DNA from: Myxococcales bacterium
GTDB lineage: Bacteria > Myxococcota_A > Polyangia > Polyangiales > Polyangiaceae
DNA length: 36,513 nucleotides
Assembly (NCBI GenBank): GCA_030590865.1
Contig: JAUVCD010000004.1
Coordinates: forward strand, 1-36,513
Reading direction: 5' to 3'
Shown here: one piece after another, positions 34,196-36,513 of the stretch
Numbering within the stretch: the stretch's first letter is position 1
How the letters are laid out: every line of letters begins with the position of its first letter
The notes under the pieces: generated by a model
The model's database searches: none
What the model was told of the DNA's origin: nothing
Seen by the model: only the letters and a program-made list of their open reading frames with translations
Made by a program: the position numbers and the translations under genes

Positions 34196-35383
34196 TCACC
34201 TGGTGATCGTTGCGCCGCCCAAGTCCTCGAGCAGCTGTTCACCGCTGAGCTGGGTAGCGGAGGCGTGGCCGAAGTAGCGCATGAGACCGGCCTGCTCGTA
34301 GGCAGGTTGGATGCGCGGGCCGAGCAGCCCGATCTCCCGCAGGTTGGGCACGAGTCGTTTGAACATGACGTGCCGGAACTCCGCCATGCCAGGGGCGGTC
34401 ACGATGAGCTCGCGCCAGTCGGCGCGGGACAGACGCCCCTCGAACCATTCCTCGAATACCTCGTAGGCCATGAAACGATTGCGCATGAGCAACGCCACTT
34501 CGAAAGCCCAATCCTCTCGCTCCCGCCGCTCCGCCTCGCTGAGCTGGTGTCGCAGGTGGTCTCTCAGCGCGAGCACGCCATAGTGGACGTGTCGAGCCTC
34601 ATCCATGATGACCATCTTCAGCATGCTTCGCAGCAGCGGTTCTTCGGTCAGCGAGTAGAGGGTGCTGAAGGCACCGAGCGCCAGCCCTTCGACCATGATT
34701 TGCATACCCAGGAACTTCATGTCCCAGCGACTGTCTCGCATCAGTGCGTCGATGATGACAAACAGGTTGTCATTGATTTGATAGAGCTTGCCGAGCTTGT
34801 CATCGAGGTAGCGGTGGAACACTTCCACGTGGCGCGCTTCGTCCATGACCTGGGTCGCGCCGAAGAGCTTGCCGTCGAACAGCGGAACCGCCTCGGTGAC
34901 CTGCGCAGCGGCCATCAGCGCCCCTTGCTCACCATGAAGAAACTGGCTGAGTAGCCAGCCGACGACGCTGTACAGAAACTCCTGTTTCTCTCGAGCGGTC
35001 AGGTGGATACCGCGCCGATCGAGGAAGTCAAAGTCGATGAATTTTGACGGTACCAGGGGAACTTCAGGATTGAGCGGATCGACGTGGGTGTTCCAGGCGA
35101 GATCGGTCTCGCCGTCCCATTGGCCTCGCTTGGCACGCTGGTAGAGTTGCCGCAGCTCGGCATGGTCCTCCGGGTAGGTCCATTCGAGGAAGGCCTCGTG
35201 GCCTGCCGGAAACCGGGTGGGCACTCCCTGCTTTCCTCGCTTGAGCAACAGTCCGCGCAGGGCGGAGGGGCCGAGAGAGGTCAAGACGCTATGGTGGCGC
35301 GCCTGTAGCGCGAGCTCCAGCATCTCGTGGTAGCTGTCCAGGGCGTTTCGCACTCTGTCAGGTAAGAGGTGGCTTATGTCCAT
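34196..35383 (-). CDS. Ferritin-like di-iron protein (putative oxygenase/oxidase)
   Basis: Two DEARH motifs (ATQVMDEARHVEVFHRYL, VIMDEARHVHYGVLAL), each preceded by a helix Glu (FLHGEQGAL, IMVEGLALGAF). Confidence 0.8.
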   Translation of the reverse strand: MDISHLLPDRVRNALDSYHEMLELALQARHHSVLTSLGPSALRGLLLKRGKQGVPTRFPAGHEAFLEWTYPEDHAELRQLYQRAKRGQWDGETDLAWNTHVDPLNPEVPLVPSKFIDFDFLDRRGIHLTAREKQEFLYSVVGWLLSQFLHGEQGALMAAAQVTEAVPLFDGKLFGATQVMDEARHVEVFHRYLDDKLGKLYQINDNLFVIIDALMRDSRWDMKFLGMQIMVEGLALGAFSTLYSLTEEPLLRSMLKMVIMDEARHVHYGVLALRDHLRHQLSEAERREREDWAFEVALLMRNRFMAYEVFEEWFEGRLSRADWRELIVTAPGMAEFRHVMFKRLVPNLREIGLLGPRIQPAYEQAGLMRYFGHASATQLSGEQLLEDLGGATITR

Positions 35384-35447
35384 GGGGTTGCTCGCGGCAC
35401 GGGAAGGACGGCAGGGGAGTCAGGTTGTTCAGCTGTGGGCGGAGCGC

Positions 35448-35975
35448 TCATCCGCCTACCGCCAGGACCACCGCCTCGAGAGGCCGGCTCACGCAAGGCA
35501 AGACATAGCCCTCGGCGGCCTCCTCATCGGTCAGGCAATTGGGTTGTTTGTGCTTCACCCGCCCATCGAGCAGTTTTGAACGGCAGGTGCCACATCCCCC
35601 CATGGTGCAGGAGAACGCCATCGGGACCTCGGCTGCCAGGCCCGCTTCCAGGAGGGTTTGGCCTGGCTGCACCGTGACGTGGTGCGAACGGCCCTTGGCT
35701 AGCATTTCTGCTGGCAGCGGCTGGTTGGGCATGACCGCTTTGCGAGCGTCGTCGATGACCCACCGATCGTCGGGTGAGGTGGCTGCTGATGCAGGTGTCA
35801 CCCTCTCCTGGCGACCGTGGTCCGTCCCGCTCACCTGGGACGGCGGCACTGTGGTCGGGCGAACCCTGATCAACGGTGGTGGATGTCGCCCGAACACGCC
35901 GGAGAGGACGACTCGGGCGTCGCGACCGAGCTGCTGCCATCGCTCCCGAAATCGCCGAAAGTGGACGTCCAACAT
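35448..35975 (-). CDS. 2Fe-2S plant-type ferredoxin-domain protein with N-terminal extension
   Basis: HVTVQPGQTLLEAGLAAEVPMAFSCTMGGCGTCRSKLLDGRV...EEAAEGYVLPCVSRPLEAVVL; CxxxxCxxC plus distal Cys. Confidence 0.9.
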   Translation of the reverse strand: MLDVHFRRFRERWQQLGRDARVVLSGVFGRHPPPLIRVRPTTVPPSQVSGTDHGRQERVTPASAATSPDDRWVIDDARKAVMPNQPLPAEMLAKGRSHHVTVQPGQTLLEAGLAAEVPMAFSCTMGGCGTCRSKLLDGRVKHKQPNCLTDEEAAEGYVLPCVSRPLEAVVLAVGG

Positions 35976-36160
35976 CCCAAGAACATGATGTGACCCAACA
36001 TTCTGTCAAGTGCCGGTCCGAGGATAGGCTGCACAAATACCCCCTTCGTTGCTCTTTCAGACTTGACGTGATGACACTTCATGCGCAATTCGAAGGTGAG
36101 CTAACCGCGCGACAGCCTGTCTCGTGTCTGCTCGGAGCTTTGTTAGGGGGACGTTGCACG

Positions 36161-36513
36161 ATGGCGGGTGGAGACGAGAGCCTGACGGTCAACGAAGAGC
36201 TGCAGCACGCGCCCAGCTTCGAGGCAGCCAAAGAACTTGCGGCCCAACAAGAAGCCCTGTTGATCGCCGACCATCAGGCGGTCCTGGCGGAATTGGCCGA
36301 GAGCCATGATGAGGCGCTCGCCGTCGTGGCCGCTGAGCGCGACGAGGCTCAAGTCGAGGTTGACGAGCTGGCGGGTCAACACCAGGACGCGCTCGAGACC
36401 ATTGAAGCACTGGCCAGCGAGCTCGGTGAGGAGCGGGAGCGCTCCACCGGGCTCGCCGACGAGCTCGACGAAGCAACCGAAGCGGCGCGCCGCGAGGTGG
36501 TGGAGCTCGCCCG
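36161..36513 (+). CDS. Coiled-coil protein, 3' end beyond the window
   Basis: ATG preceded by AGGGGG; open to the window edge: MAGGDESLTVNEELQHAPSFEAAKELAAQQEALLIADHQAVLAELAESHDEALAVVAAERDEAQVEVDELAGQ...; absent from the supplied ORF track because no stop is reached. Confidence 0.75.
   Translation, partial: MAGGDESLTVNEELQHAPSFEAAKELAAQQEALLIADHQAVLAELAESHDEALAVVAAERDEAQVEVDELAGQHQDALETIEALASELGEERERSTGLADELDEATEAARREVVELA

Noticed and set aside
1-36513. CRISPR array, tRNA/rRNA genes or transposase genes
   Set aside because: No regularly spaced direct repeats with unique spacers, no recognisable tRNA/rRNA segments and no transposase or integrase motifs were seen by eye; a tool-based scan would be needed to be certain.

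Overview
This is a high-GC, gene-dense chromosomal window. It is most likely from a myxobacterium or close relative (Myxococcota). The supporting signs are Ser/Thr kinases, Gly/Ser/Thr-rich lipoprotein linkers and a MYXO-CTERM-like tail; taxonomy is inferred, not searched. From left to right I see: a 112-bp imperfect palindrome at the extreme left edge; a putative outer-membrane protein; a kinase-fold protein that has lost its catalytic residues; a tail-anchored protein; a trypsin-like protease; a repeat-rich beta-helix lipoprotein; a minus-strand cluster (TPR/PEGA protein, propeller lipoprotein, Cys-rich repeat lipoprotein, Ser/Thr kinase) divergent from a kinase-ATPase-TPR fusion; a solitary type IIG-like restriction-modification enzyme; a protein with a Glu-rich tail; an RpoD-family sigma factor; a lipoprotein; an arrestin-like protein; an eight-element minus-strand signalling block (histidine kinase, two receiver proteins, TauE/SafE transporter, membrane protein, receiver remnant, receiver protein, dikinase-like enzyme without the usual PEP TIM barrel); and a di-iron ferritin-like oxidase candidate with a 2Fe-2S ferredoxin. 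The best candidates for something undescribed are the signalling/transport/dikinase block (25744-33788), the Cys-rich repeat protein (9500-10684), the pseudokinase (1884-2915) and the left-edge palindrome (1-112). All functional calls come from motif recognition by eye; no database search was run.
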